This document shows positions 8,135 through 16,572 of a stretch of 64,000 bases of DNA, one piece after another; the stretch's first letter is position 1, and every line of letters starts with the position of its first letter. This DNA is from Candidatus Fermentithermobacillaceae bacterium (GTDB lineage: Bacteria > Bacillota > Sulfobacillia > Fermentithermobacillales > Fermentithermobacillaceae). Below the pieces are notes generated by a model, which saw only the letters and a list, made by a program, of their open reading frames with translations, had not been told where the DNA came from and made no database searches. The stretch lies in the NCBI GenBank assembly GCA_018052475.1, contig JAGPNG010000004.1:31426-95425 (forward strand), given 5' to 3'. The position numbers were made by a program, and so were the translations under genes.

Positions 8135-8521
8135 TTATTCTTCCTCTTCCTCCTCTAAAAGGCCTCCTATATCGGCTAACCTATCTACCCACTTTAGGAA
8201 GTCATCTTTTGTCCTGCCCGTAAACCTCTCAACAGGGTTGTTCCCTACGAATCCGATAACCGTAGGCAAACTCATAATTCCAAACTTTCGTGCAAGTTCC
8301 TGCTCCTCGTCAACATTTACTTTAAGGCAGTTGATCTTCCCATCGTAGGCATCGCCAATCTCCGCGAAGGCTTCCTTCATCATCTCGGACAGCCTGATGC
8401 AGGGCGTACACCATGGAGCCCAGAAATCTACTATGGAAACCCTGGCCGACGATAACTGCTTCTCAAAAGTCTTAGCTGTCGCATCCTCCATCTCAATGTA
8501 GCTTCTTCGGCTTTCGCTCAT
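8135..8521 (-). CDS. Thioredoxin-like protein with WCTPC active site and acidic tail
   Basis: A 128-residue one-domain thioredoxin fold without signal peptide: VSIVDFWAPWCTPCIRLSEMM (redox motif CTPC near residues 37-40), LKVNVDEEQELARKFGIMSLPTVIGF with the conserved cis-proline, then a C-terminal run of six glutamates. CTPC replaces the usual CGPC, which usually shifts redox potential; the acidic tail is not typical. The ATG at 8521 follows AGGAGGAAGG. Upstream genes are coaE and polA on the same strand, 112 bp away. Confidence 0.85.
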   Translation of the reverse strand: MSESRRSYIEMEDATAKTFEKQLSSARVSIVDFWAPWCTPCIRLSEMMKEAFAEIGDAYDGKINCLKVNVDEEQELARKFGIMSLPTVIGFVGNNPVERFTGRTKDDFLKWVDRLADIGGLLEEEEEE

Positions 8522-8633
8522 CAAACCTTCCTCCTGACCAATTCTTCACACGTTCTTGCTTCTGTATTGTCTGTTCAACACACCTAAATAGCAGTAACAT
8601 TGGGCAACAGAAGTCTAGGATCCAAATATCTAA

Positions 8634-9344
8634 CTAGGTTATTCCTTCCCTGTTTCGGAGTTTCCTCATTACATCTTCGAAAAGTTCGTCAACTTGCCGC
8701 TTTGTTTCTTCGATAGTGCCTGTGTTGTCTAATACCCTGTGGGCACGCCTAACCTTTTCTTCAAGAGGCATTTGAGCTTTGATTCTCCTTACTGCTTCGT
8801 CAAATGTATATCCGTCTCTTTCCATTAGCCTCTTCACCTGAGTATCCTCGTCTACTGCTACAACCCAGACCTCATCGCATAGGTCGTCCATGCCCGATTC
8901 AAACAGCAAGGGAACATCCAAAACAACGCACGGTACGTCATGCTCCTCTTGCCCTTTCCCAGATACACGGTGACTGCCCTCAATGTCTGTCAACATCTGC
9001 CTGATCTTTTCTATGACCAACGGATGGACTATAGCGTTCAGCTTTGAAAGGGCTTCTTTGTCGCTGAACACGATTTCTCCGAGTTTCCTGCGGTTGAGAT
9101 TTCCTTCGGGTGTGAGGAGGTCTTCTCCGAATTCCTCGATGACTTCTTCGAATCCGGCTGAACCCGGCGAAGTTACTTCGTGAGCTACTTCATCTGCATC
9201 TATGACGCACACTCCGAGGCTTTTAAGGTAATCGGACACGGTGGTCTTGCCGCTGGCTATGCCGCCGGTAAGTCCGATTACATATATCCCGGAGGGTCTA
9301 TCCAGACCTATAGGTACACTTTCGCAACCTGAACTAGACTTCAT
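8634..9344 (-). CDS. coaE: Dephospho-CoA kinase
   Basis: Last step of CoA synthesis, phosphorylating the 3'-hydroxyl of dephospho-CoA. P-loop GLTGGIASGKTT, then VIDADEVAHEV, HPLVIEKIRQ, VLDVPLLFESGMDDLCDEVWVV and the C-terminal RAHRVLDNTGTIEETKRQVDEL are all family signatures. The ATG at 9344 overlaps the last codons of polA (ATG inside the polA stop region) and is preceded by GGGGAGAA; an in-frame ATG at 9362 lies deeper in polA and is less likely. About 236 residues, slightly longer than usual because of an insertion around residues 120-140. Coupled with polA, a common Firmicutes arrangement. Confidence 0.92.
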   Translation of the reverse strand: MKSSSGCESVPIGLDRPSGIYVIGLTGGIASGKTTVSDYLKSLGVCVIDADEVAHEVTSPGSAGFEEVIEEFGEDLLTPEGNLNRRKLGEIVFSDKEALSKLNAIVHPLVIEKIRQMLTDIEGSHRVSGKGQEEHDVPCVVLDVPLLFESGMDDLCDEVWVVAVDEDTQVKRLMERDGYTFDEAVRRIKAQMPLEEKVRRAHRVLDNTGTIEETKRQVDELFEDVMRKLRNREGIT

Positions 9345-12132
9345 CCCAACTTCTCCCCACATCGATCTGAACCGTCAAAGGCACTTTAAGTTCAATTGCC
9401 CCTTCCATTTCCTTCTCTACGATCTCTCTCACCACTTTTTCTTCAGAAGGTAGGATTTCGAAGATGAGCTCGTCATGGACCTGAAGCACCATCTTAGAAT
9501 TGAGACCTTCTTCATCGAAACGCTTATGAATTCGAACCATTGCCAACTTTATTATATCCGCCGCACTGCCCTGAATCGGAGTATTTATTGCAGTTCTTTC
9601 TGCAGCCCTTCTGACTATGTTGTTCCTAGAATTGATCTCCGGTATTGGCCTCCGCCTGCCAAGGATTGTAGTAACGTACCCTGTCCTTCTGGCTTCGCTT
9701 ATGGCTCTTTCCATATACTCCTTAACTCTGGGATATCTTTGAAAGTAGGTATCTATAAACTGGCGGGCTTCTTCTCTCGATACTCCTGCATTGCGCGCTA
9801 GACCAAAGTCCGATATACCGTAGATTATCCCAAAGTTAACTGCTTTCGCTTTGCTTCTTAATTCAGGCGTAACTTCCTCAAGAGGGCAACCGAATATTTC
9901 TGCGGCAGTTCTCCTGTGGATGTCCTCATTGTTCCTAAATGCCAAGATAAGCGAAGGGTCTTGCGACATATGTGCCATGATTCTAAGCTCAATTTGCGAA
10001 TAGTCAGACGCCAGAAATAGATTTCCCGGAGCAGGAACAAATATGCTTCTTATTGACTTACCGTCTTCATCTTTCACAGGGATGTTCTGGAGATTTGGTT
10101 CTGAACTTGATAGCCTCCCGGTAGCCGTCACAGTCTGATGGAATGTAGAGTGTATTCTGCCTGTGCTCGGGTTTATTACAGTTTCCAGCACATCCAGATA
10201 GGTAGACTTGAGTTTGGAGTAGTGTCTGTATTCCAATATCTTTGCAGGCAAGGGGTGAATCTCACTCAGAGTCTCTAGTACTTCTGCGTCGGTTGAGTAT
10301 CCTGTTTTTGTCTTCTTCACGGGAGGTAGATTCAGCTTTTCGAATAGCACATGGCTGATCTGCTTTGGTGAATCCAAATTGAACTCTTCTCCCGCTATTT
10401 CATATGCTTGCTTTTGGATTTGGTCCAGTTTCATAGCGAATTCTGAGCGAATGGCCTTGCCTTTCTCCAGGTCTACCCCAAGTCCCGTAGCCTCCATATC
10501 AGCTAATACCTTAATAAGAGGAAACTCCACATCCAGGGCTAGGTTTAGGAGGGAGTTTTCTTCCAGGTCCTTTCGCATATGGGGGACCAGACGAGTTGCA
10601 AAAAAGGCGCCTTTGGCCAGATGCTCCCTATTTGCATCGTGAGCCTCTCGACTATCCCTGGTGGTTTTGGAGAAATCATCAAAGGAGCTAGGGAGATCTT
10701 CTCCGAGATAGTTTTTCGTCAGATCGTCGAGTCTGTACGTAGTCCTGGTTGGGTCGAGCAAATAAGCTGCTACCATTGCGTCAAATTCGAGCCCCTCCAC
10801 GTCAAGCCCTCTACGAATCGATATGGTGATTGGCCACTTCTGGTTGAAACCTACTTTTCTAACGTTGGGGTCCTCTAATATGGGGCCCATATATCTCCAC
10901 ATCGCATCTTGATAGTTCGGATCTCCCAGGTCAAGCGGTCTCCCCATCGGCCTCCCCATTTTGGAGCCCGGGAGGTGGGCTGAAAAATCTACAAGATATG
11001 GTTTGTCACCATCTGAAACGCCTAAAATATCGGGCCATGAAAAATGGGCCAAACTGGAAGTTTCTGCACCATAGGGCCCGGCATACACAGAAATCTGTCC
11101 GGTTTGGGCGATACGCTTTGCGAGTTTTTCCAGTTTATCTTCCTCATCTACCAGGTAAAACCCAGCCGACACCTCGTTTGGTTCTTCCCCATACAGCGTA
11201 CCTGAAACATCTCCGGAACTCGGTCTTTGGGAATCAGCATCTGGTCCCTGGCGGTCTTTACGCTCATAATCCGCAAGCCTTTTCAGCAAACTGCGGAACT
11301 CCATATTCTCGAAATACTGTCTTACCTTTGCCGCATCGAGGCCTTCCCATTTGGCCTGCTCAGGATCAACGTTGCAGGGGGCATCGCACACTATGGTGGC
11401 TAGTTTCTTTGATAGGAATGCGGCATCCTTCTGTTCTCTCAAGAGAGTTTGCACTCGCTCGGGTGTGACTTTGTCTATGTTCGCGTATATGTTCTCTAAC
11501 GTGCCGTACTCCTGTAACAGTTTTACTGCCGTTTTCGGGCCAATTCCTTTCACCCCGGGGATATTGTCGGATGGATCCCCGGCTAGCCCTTTGAAATCAG
11601 GAACTTGCTCAGGGGAAATCCCCATGTCTTTTATTACGGCGTCTCTATCGTATTCTTTGGTCTCGGAAATCCCTCGCACAAAGATCACTACTTCCCGGTT
11701 GTCCCCAACCAGCTGCAGACAATCCTTATCTCCTGAGAGAATCGTCACAGGAAATCCGTTTTTACTGTAAGTGCAGGCCAAGGTCCCTATTATGTCATCG
11801 GCTTCGTAGCCCGGTAATTCGATGATAGGTATGTTAAGAACGGACAACGCTTCTTTGAGCAGAGGTATCTGTTCTATGAACTCCTCTGGGCTCGGCTTTC
11901 TTGTTCCTTTGTACTCTTCGAATTCTTCGTGCCTAAAAGTTGGCGAAGGGTGGTCGAAAGCGCAGAGTATGTAACCGGGTTTGGTTTCGTCAATGAGTTT
12001 TAAGAGCATGGTAAGGAATCCGTACACCGCTCCTGTAGGAACTCCATTTACTGTCGAAAGTGGAGGCAGCGCGTAGAAAGCGCGATTTGCGAGGGAATTG
12101 GCATCTACAAGCAATACCTTTTGGTCCGCCAT
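9334..12132 (-). CDS. polA: DNA polymerase I
   Basis: 932 residues with the three-part Pol I layout: 5'-3' flap endonuclease (LLVDANSLANRAFYALPP, LPGYEADDIIGTLA, LSGDKDCLQLV, GVKGIGPKTAVKLL) to about residue 290; a degenerate 3'-5' exonuclease-like middle; and the family A polymerase (DYSQIELRIMAHMS, RSKAVNFGIIYGISDFGLA, VLQVHDELIFE). The middle domain shows no DxE Exo I motif, so proofreading is probably absent, as in Bacillus Pol I. The start at 12132 is chosen because AAAAAGGGG lies just upstream and MADQKVLLVDANS begins the fold; the frame is open further upstream. Followed by coaE with overlap. Confidence 0.95.
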   Translation of the reverse strand: MADQKVLLVDANSLANRAFYALPPLSTVNGVPTGAVYGFLTMLLKLIDETKPGYILCAFDHPSPTFRHEEFEEYKGTRKPSPEEFIEQIPLLKEALSVLNIPIIELPGYEADDIIGTLACTYSKNGFPVTILSGDKDCLQLVGDNREVVIFVRGISETKEYDRDAVIKDMGISPEQVPDFKGLAGDPSDNIPGVKGIGPKTAVKLLQEYGTLENIYANIDKVTPERVQTLLREQKDAAFLSKKLATIVCDAPCNVDPEQAKWEGLDAAKVRQYFENMEFRSLLKRLADYERKDRQGPDADSQRPSSGDVSGTLYGEEPNEVSAGFYLVDEEDKLEKLAKRIAQTGQISVYAGPYGAETSSLAHFSWPDILGVSDGDKPYLVDFSAHLPGSKMGRPMGRPLDLGDPNYQDAMWRYMGPILEDPNVRKVGFNQKWPITISIRRGLDVEGLEFDAMVAAYLLDPTRTTYRLDDLTKNYLGEDLPSSFDDFSKTTRDSREAHDANREHLAKGAFFATRLVPHMRKDLEENSLLNLALDVEFPLIKVLADMEATGLGVDLEKGKAIRSEFAMKLDQIQKQAYEIAGEEFNLDSPKQISHVLFEKLNLPPVKKTKTGYSTDAEVLETLSEIHPLPAKILEYRHYSKLKSTYLDVLETVINPSTGRIHSTFHQTVTATGRLSSSEPNLQNIPVKDEDGKSIRSIFVPAPGNLFLASDYSQIELRIMAHMSQDPSLILAFRNNEDIHRRTAAEIFGCPLEEVTPELRSKAKAVNFGIIYGISDFGLARNAGVSREEARQFIDTYFQRYPRVKEYMERAISEARRTGYVTTILGRRRPIPEINSRNNIVRRAAERTAINTPIQGSAADIIKLAMVRIHKRFDEEGLNSKMVLQVHDELIFEILPSEEKVVREIVEKEMEGAIELKVPLTVQIDVGRSWDEV

Positions 12133-12335
12133 TTTGAGTCGCCCCTTTTTAAGGGAGATCATGGTTGATCGCCCAAGTAATATTCTTCGCGTTGATTTGA
12201 AAGCAGCCGCGCCTGATGCGTTTGACCTTCCTATGACGTTTGGATCTGTGTTTCTTTGTTCTATATCAGTATATTGTTCCCGAGGCACGTTCGCAATTTA
12301 ACTCAGGCAGTATCCAAAGTGAAAGGAGGATTTTC

Positions 12336-12386
12336 TTGTCCGCAGATAGTATAATATCTTTAGAAAGGAGGTGGTGCCGTGTCTGA
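12336..12386 (+). CDS. Possible 16-residue leader ORF
   Basis: GAAAGGAGG at 12321-12329 is followed by TTG TCC GCA GAT ... and a stop TGA at 12384, giving MSADSIISLERRWCRV. It overlaps the start of the next tiny ORF, as in a translationally coupled pair. The same DNA contains TATAAT at 12350-12355, so it could instead be promoter sequence. No homologue is recognised. Confidence 0.25.
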   Translation: MSADSIISLERRWCRV

Positions 12387-12438
12387 CGAACCAGTGCTGC
12401 TCGGCGCCTCCAATCCCAGCGGGAGGACCGCCGGGTAG
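12379..12438 (+). CDS. Possible 19-residue peptide gene with strong ribosome binding site
   Basis: AAAGGAGGTG (12364-12373) lies 5 nt before a GTG start; the frame reads MSDEPVLLGASNPSGRTAG and stops at TAG 12436-12438, just before a strong terminator. A TATAAT sits at 12350-12355. The unit is on the plus strand between two minus-strand genes. The RNA can also fold: GGAGG...GCCG around the ribosome binding site can pair with CGGCGCCTCC inside the ORF, and GGCGC can pair with GCGCC around the stop. It may therefore be a small RNA and not, or not only, a peptide gene. Not recognised as any known family. Confidence 0.4.
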   Translation: MSDEPVLLGASNPSGRTAG

Positions 12439-12447
12439 CGCCAACTC

Positions 12448-12473
12448 CCCCGGGGATTTTTCCCCGGGGTTTT
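12448..12473 (+). terminator. Strong intrinsic terminator of the tiny unit
   Basis: CCCCGGGGA, TTTT loop, TCCCCGGGG, then TTTTA: a nine-pair perfect GC-rich stem with T-run on the plus strand. It ends the short transcript that would begin near 12360, giving an RNA of about 110 nt. Confidence 0.85.
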
Positions 12474-12483
12474 ATTTGGGTGC

Positions 12484-13041
12484 CTAGTGAGTATAGGACT
12501 GCCCTTCCAGATACCGTGCAGCCAAAAGTACGCCGATCACGCTTTTGGCATCTTCGAATAACGGTTCTTCAAAATCCGCACAGTAAAGCACCTTGTCTCT
12601 TACATGGGCAAATTGAAGACGCTCAAGGTGTAATTCTTCTTCGTCACCCTCCAATGGGGCGTACCGAAGGCCGGTTGCAAGGAATATGGTCATACGCTCG
12701 GTCGAGTAGCCGATGGCAGGCCAATAGGAGTAAAGGCGTGTAAGAGAATTGGGATCGTGTCCGGTTTCTTCCCTAAGTTCTCTCCTTGCAGCTTGTTCCG
12801 GAGTTTCTCCCGGATCGATTACCCCGGCGGGTATTTCGAGTGTATATTTCGAAATTGCATATCGGTATTGTCGCACAAGCAAAATATTGGCGTCGTTGTC
12901 GAGAGCTACTACGGATACGGTATCGGGCCTGTCAACGATCTCCCTGGTAGTTTCGCGCCCCTTCTCGGTCACGACCGTATCTACTCTTACAGAAAGCACT
13001 CGTCCGCGATAGACCAGACGCTTCGATATAGGCTTCTCCAT
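12484..13041 (-). CDS. nudF: ADP-ribose pyrophosphatase, Nudix family
   Basis: Hydrolyses ADP-ribose to AMP and ribose 5-phosphate. The Nudix box is complete, GVIDPGETPEQAARRELREETG near residues 88-110, and is preceded by the ADPRase-type LVRQYRYAISKYTLEIPAG and followed by PAIGYSTERMTIFLA. The ATG at 13041 (MEKPISKRLVYRG) follows TAGGGGGTG and gives 185 residues, the usual size; the frame stays open upstream into the repeat at 13103 but that part (Cys-rich, poorly conserved-looking) is unlikely to be translated. Confidence 0.88.
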   Translation of the reverse strand: MEKPISKRLVYRGRVLSVRVDTVVTEKGRETTREIVDRPDTVSVVALDNDANILLVRQYRYAISKYTLEIPAGVIDPGETPEQAARRELREETGHDPNSLTRLYSYWPAIGYSTERMTIFLATGLRYAPLEGDEEELHLERLQFAHVRDKVLYCADFEEPLFEDAKSVIGVLLAARYLEGQSYTH

Positions 13042-13102
13042 GTCAACACCCCCTAGATTGTTCGACAAGATACAAGATTTGCACTTCGGACATCTGACGT
13101 CC

Positions 13103-13133
13103 TGAAGCAAAAAGTGCCGTCCCCGCTGCTTCA
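13103..13133. repeat. Dispersed repeat copy carrying the stop codon of the GH26 gene
   Basis: TGAAGC, AAAAAGTGCCGTCCCCG, CTGCTTCA. The TGA at 13133-13131 on the minus strand, which is the end of the repeat, is also the stop codon of the lipoprotein gene. Confidence 0.75.
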
Positions 13134-14996
13134 CGGTTGGGTCTGATGCAGGCCTTTTTTGAAGGCTTCGATGTATTCGGGTTTCTCATCCAGCCAGTAT
13201 CGCCGGGCGGGAGTGCCTTTGTGTTCAGGCCGTGGGTCGGGGTCGTAGTAGCTCCACCAGACGGCTATTTTTATGTTTTTGTACCTGGGTAGGTTTTCGA
13301 ACATTTCATTGATCCAGGCTTCTTTGTCCCCTCCAACTGAGCTGCATGAGAACTCGGTAATGATCCAGGGGAATTTGGCGTACAACTGGCTGTACATCCT
13401 CCACAACCTGTCATATATCTCTGTGAAAGATCTCCACCTCTCGCCTGTAAGGTCTTGGAAATATGTTCCCGTGTTGTATCCTGTAAGTCCAATCATGTGG
13501 ACGTATCCATTGCCGGGATAGTAAGCAGTATGCGAATTCCACTTGCACGGCGGGTAACTCACATCGTTTGGGTTGAAGATCCAGATGGCGTTGTCTACAC
13601 CTTCTTCTTGGAAAAGATCGTATACCCGTCTCCACACTTGCACAAAGATGTCAGGATCACATAAGGAAAGGTGTCCCGAATAGCTGACCCAGGTTGAGTT
13701 CATTTCGTTGTTTAGCCTAAAAAGGAAAGGATGCCCAAACTCCTTAGCTTGCTTTGCAAATCTTCGGATCTCGTCGTCTTTCAAGCCATCTAGGACATCA
13801 AAGTTCGGGTTTCTATCATAAGCCCCTCCTACAATCTGATAGGTTAGTTCCACGATCTTTCCGTTTTCATATGCTTCTTGCATTCCTTCTAAGGGGAAAT
13901 CATGGCCCATGTATCGGTACCACAGTATTACCGGAAACTGAAAATCCAGTTTTTCCTCTACTTCCTTTATTTTCTCTTTACCCTCGGGACTAAAAGGATT
14001 AGGAGTGAAAAACCCCCAGGTGATGTGGTCCGAGGCGCATATCTTGTCGTAAAGTGCGGCTGTTTCCTGGTTCCATTTTGGGATCTTAGGCTCAAAAGAC
14101 AGATTGTATGAAGCTTCGCCTTTTGGCTCCTGCACCTCAAAGGATTCAAGTATCTGGTAGATGGTATCTTTGTTCTTTTCAAAAGAAGTCGATTTGAAAT
14201 GGAACGTGTAATATGTGAGGCCATCTGTGTTTATGTATGCATACGTATATGCGTTCTTCTTGTAGGTACTTTGCGGCGGAGGTGTCCTGCTTAGGCTAAA
14301 AAGCCTTACCTGCCTGCCGTTTATCTCTACCCAAGTGTTTTCATGTATGCTCAAACCGTTGGCTTGTATGTATTTCTCGTTGGTAACGTAAGAATTGGGC
14401 AGGTCAGAAAGCCAGCCCGCAACGTCACTATAAGGTGATATATCCCTTGAAATCCTAAACTCCAAATCATCGCTGTAGATTCTCGTGAAATCAGGACTGT
14501 ATCTAAAATCTGCCTGCATATCAGAGGGGTACCTGAGTCTATAGCCTTTCGGATAGTCTATAAGGGTGTTCTCATCGGTTCCGGTGACTATTGACTTGAC
14601 ATCTTTGGTGAAATCGGGAGTTTTACCTTTTTCCATCAAGACGCCATCCTGGTAATAGCAGGCCGTATCCGGTTCGACAATGTCTTGGCTGTCATCTTCG
14701 CTATCATCTTTTTCCTCTGAACTCTCGACGTTATCTACCTCGACTGCCGCCTCATCGCTATGATCTTCCTTTTCGCTTTCTTCATTCCCTGAACTACCTT
14801 CCTCACGCAGGTTCTCTTGCTTCGATGCGACAAAAGGTGGGTCTGTAGGCTCCTTCATTTGAGATGTAGAGGGCATGAAACTGCAACCTACCATGCTTAG
14901 ACAAAAAATGGCAACAACGACTATTACAACGAAGGATGGTAAGCCCCTTTGGTGCCGATAGGGCTGACTAGACGATGACCCAGACAATGAATCCAT
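13131..14996 (-). CDS. Secreted lipoprotein with C-terminal GH26-like (beta-mannanase-type) domain
   Basis: 621 residues. A signal peptide with lipobox MVGC predicts a lipid-anchored surface protein. It is followed by an acidic Ser/Glu/Asp linker (about residues 45-115), a middle domain resembling PsbP/YjbH-like lipoprotein modules (about 125-300), and a TIM-barrel region from about 310. RLNNEMNSTW places the likely acid/base at Glu431 and IITEFSCSS the likely nucleophile at Glu548, the spacing expected of GH26. YRYMGHDFPL, IWIFNPND and WWSYYDPD also fit. It would cleave mannan or another beta-1,4/1,3-linked glycan outside the cell; substrate is a guess. No other polysaccharide genes adjoin. 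The stop codon lies in a dispersed repeat. Confidence 0.75.
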   Translation of the reverse strand: MDSLSGSSSSQPYRHQRGLPSFVVIVVVAIFCLSMVGCSFMPSTSQMKEPTDPPFVASKQENLREEGSSGNEESEKEDHSDEAAVEVDNVESSEEKDDSEDDSQDIVEPDTACYYQDGVLMEKGKTPDFTKDVKSIVTGTDENTLIDYPKGYRLRYPSDMQADFRYSPDFTRIYSDDLEFRISRDISPYSDVAGWLSDLPNSYVTNEKYIQANGLSIHENTWVEINGRQVRLFSLSRTPPPQSTYKKNAYTYAYINTDGLTYYTFHFKSTSFEKNKDTIYQILESFEVQEPKGEASYNLSFEPKIPKWNQETAALYDKICASDHITWGFFTPNPFSPEGKEKIKEVEEKLDFQFPVILWYRYMGHDFPLEGMQEAYENGKIVELTYQIVGGAYDRNPNFDVLDGLKDDEIRRFAKQAKEFGHPFLFRLNNEMNSTWVSYSGHLSLCDPDIFVQVWRRVYDLFQEEGVDNAIWIFNPNDVSYPPCKWNSHTAYYPGNGYVHMIGLTGYNTGTYFQDLTGERWRSFTEIYDRLWRMYSQLYAKFPWIITEFSCSSVGGDKEAWINEMFENLPRYKNIKIAVWWSYYDPDPRPEHKGTPARRYWLDEKPEYIEAFKKGLHQTQP

Positions 14997-15190
14997 CTTC
15001 CTTTCCAAGTAAATTGCAAGGTGCCAAGAGCCTGAACGAAACAAAGTGTCCTGAAACGATCTGCAATATAAGGCGACCGACCATGACTCACACCTTTAAA
15101 GAAGGTTTATCCAAGATATGTGAAGAATCCTTCCACGACAACCACGTAGATTTTAAATGCCACGTTAGATCCTATTGAGGAGGGACATTT

Positions 15191-16570
15191 TTGAAAAACC
15201 TAGACTTAACGCATTATCAGGATTTCTTCAAAACGTATACTGAACTAAGGATACAGGAAAACCGGTCTACCAGAATTTCTTTCGTAAAGGGCCACAATGT
15301 AGAAAACTCACGCTCGTCAAATAGCGGCGTATCTGCAAGAGCATACAGCAGGGGTTCATGGGGTTTTGCGTCCACCCCTGAACTCAATGATGACGCGGTG
15401 AAATCTGTGATACAAAGCGCAACACAGAACGCTCTCTTTCTGGACGCAAGGGAAAACAAGGGCAGAGGCCCGCTGCCCTCAGTTCCGTGGAATTCCGAAA
15501 ACGACTTCTCGACGAAGAAGCCTCGACTTGGGCAGAAAGATCTGTTCGAATTCGCAAAAGAACTCGATGACCACATAGAACGCATCTATCCTGAACTAGC
15601 AAGCAGAGTTGTCACCATCAACACTCTTGACATGGAAAAGACTCTTGTGACATCTGACGGATCATTTTCTCATTCAATGATCCCTAGGGCATATGTACTA
15701 GTCCTTATGTCAGTGATAAAAGATGGGGAACCAATAGAGTTTTACAGACCCTACGGGGGTTTCGGACAGTTTGAGGATGTACTTACTTCCCCTGACGACC
15801 TTTTCGACGAACTCGAGCAACAGTACCAAGATCTTGTAAAAAAAAGCGAAGGCATCTACCCCGACGCAGGTGTAGCGACGTGCGTACTTGACGCAGAACT
15901 TGCGGGAATCCTTGCGCACGAAGCAATAGGTCATACTGTGGAAGCAGACATGGTCTTAGGCGGTTCGGTTGCAGGCGACAAAATCGGAAAACAAGTGGCA
16001 AGCCCGCTTATAACACTAGTCGATTTCGCCAACTCCTTTGATGGCAAACTGTGCCCCGTGCCGGTATTCATAGATGACGAAGGCACAAAAGCAGAAGACG
16101 CAGTTATAATCGAAGAAGGCATCCTGAAGAACTATCTTCACAACAAAGAAAGCGCAGTGTCATTTGGCGTATCGCCAAAAGGAAACGCGCGCGCGTTTCA
16201 GTTCTCCGATGAGCCTCTTATACGTATGAGAAACACTGCGATCTTGCCCGGCAAAGATAGGCTCGAAGACATGATCGCATCAATCGACGACGGATACTAC
16301 CTCGTAAAACCAGGGAACGGTCAAGCCGATTCGACCAGCGAGTTCATGTTCGCCATCACGCTTGGATACAGAATCAAAGACGGCAAGATCACCAAAGCGA
16401 TCAAAGACACCACTATATCAGGAATAGCATTCGACGTTCTTCAAACCGCGACTATGGTCTCGGAAAACACCCACTGGACCAGCAGCGGAATGTGCGGAAA
16501 AAAGCAGCCCATACCTGTAGGGATGGGCGGACCCGCCATCAAATGCAAGATTAACATAGGAGGCAGGTAA
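15191..16570 (+). CDS. tldD: TldD family metalloprotease subunit
   Basis: TldD is the catalytic subunit of the TldD/TldE protease known to process microcin B17 and CcdA and, more widely, modified peptides. 459 residues; the zinc motif is HEAIGH at residues 243-248 with the third ligand expected in the C-terminal region (ENTHWTSSGMCGKKQPIPVGMGGPAI). The start is TTG at 15191 after GAGGAGGGACATT. The pmbA partner starts 2 bp after its stop. No precursor peptide or RiPP maturation enzyme was noticed beside the pair, so the native substrate is unknown. Confidence 0.9.
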   Translation: MKNLDLTHYQDFFKTYTELRIQENRSTRISFVKGHNVENSRSSNSGVSARAYSRGSWGFASTPELNDDAVKSVIQSATQNALFLDARENKGRGPLPSVPWNSENDFSTKKPRLGQKDLFEFAKELDDHIERIYPELASRVVTINTLDMEKTLVTSDGSFSHSMIPRAYVLVLMSVIKDGEPIEFYRPYGGFGQFEDVLTSPDDLFDELEQQYQDLVKKSEGIYPDAGVATCVLDAELAGILAHEAIGHTVEADMVLGGSVAGDKIGKQVASPLITLVDFANSFDGKLCPVPVFIDDEGTKAEDAVIIEEGILKNYLHNKESAVSFGVSPKGNARAFQFSDEPLIRMRNTAILPGKDRLEDMIASIDDGYYLVKPGNGQADSTSEFMFAITLGYRIKDGKITKAIKDTTISGIAFDVLQTATMVSENTHWTSSGMCGKKQPIPVGMGGPAIKCKINIGGR

Positions 16571-16572
16571 AC

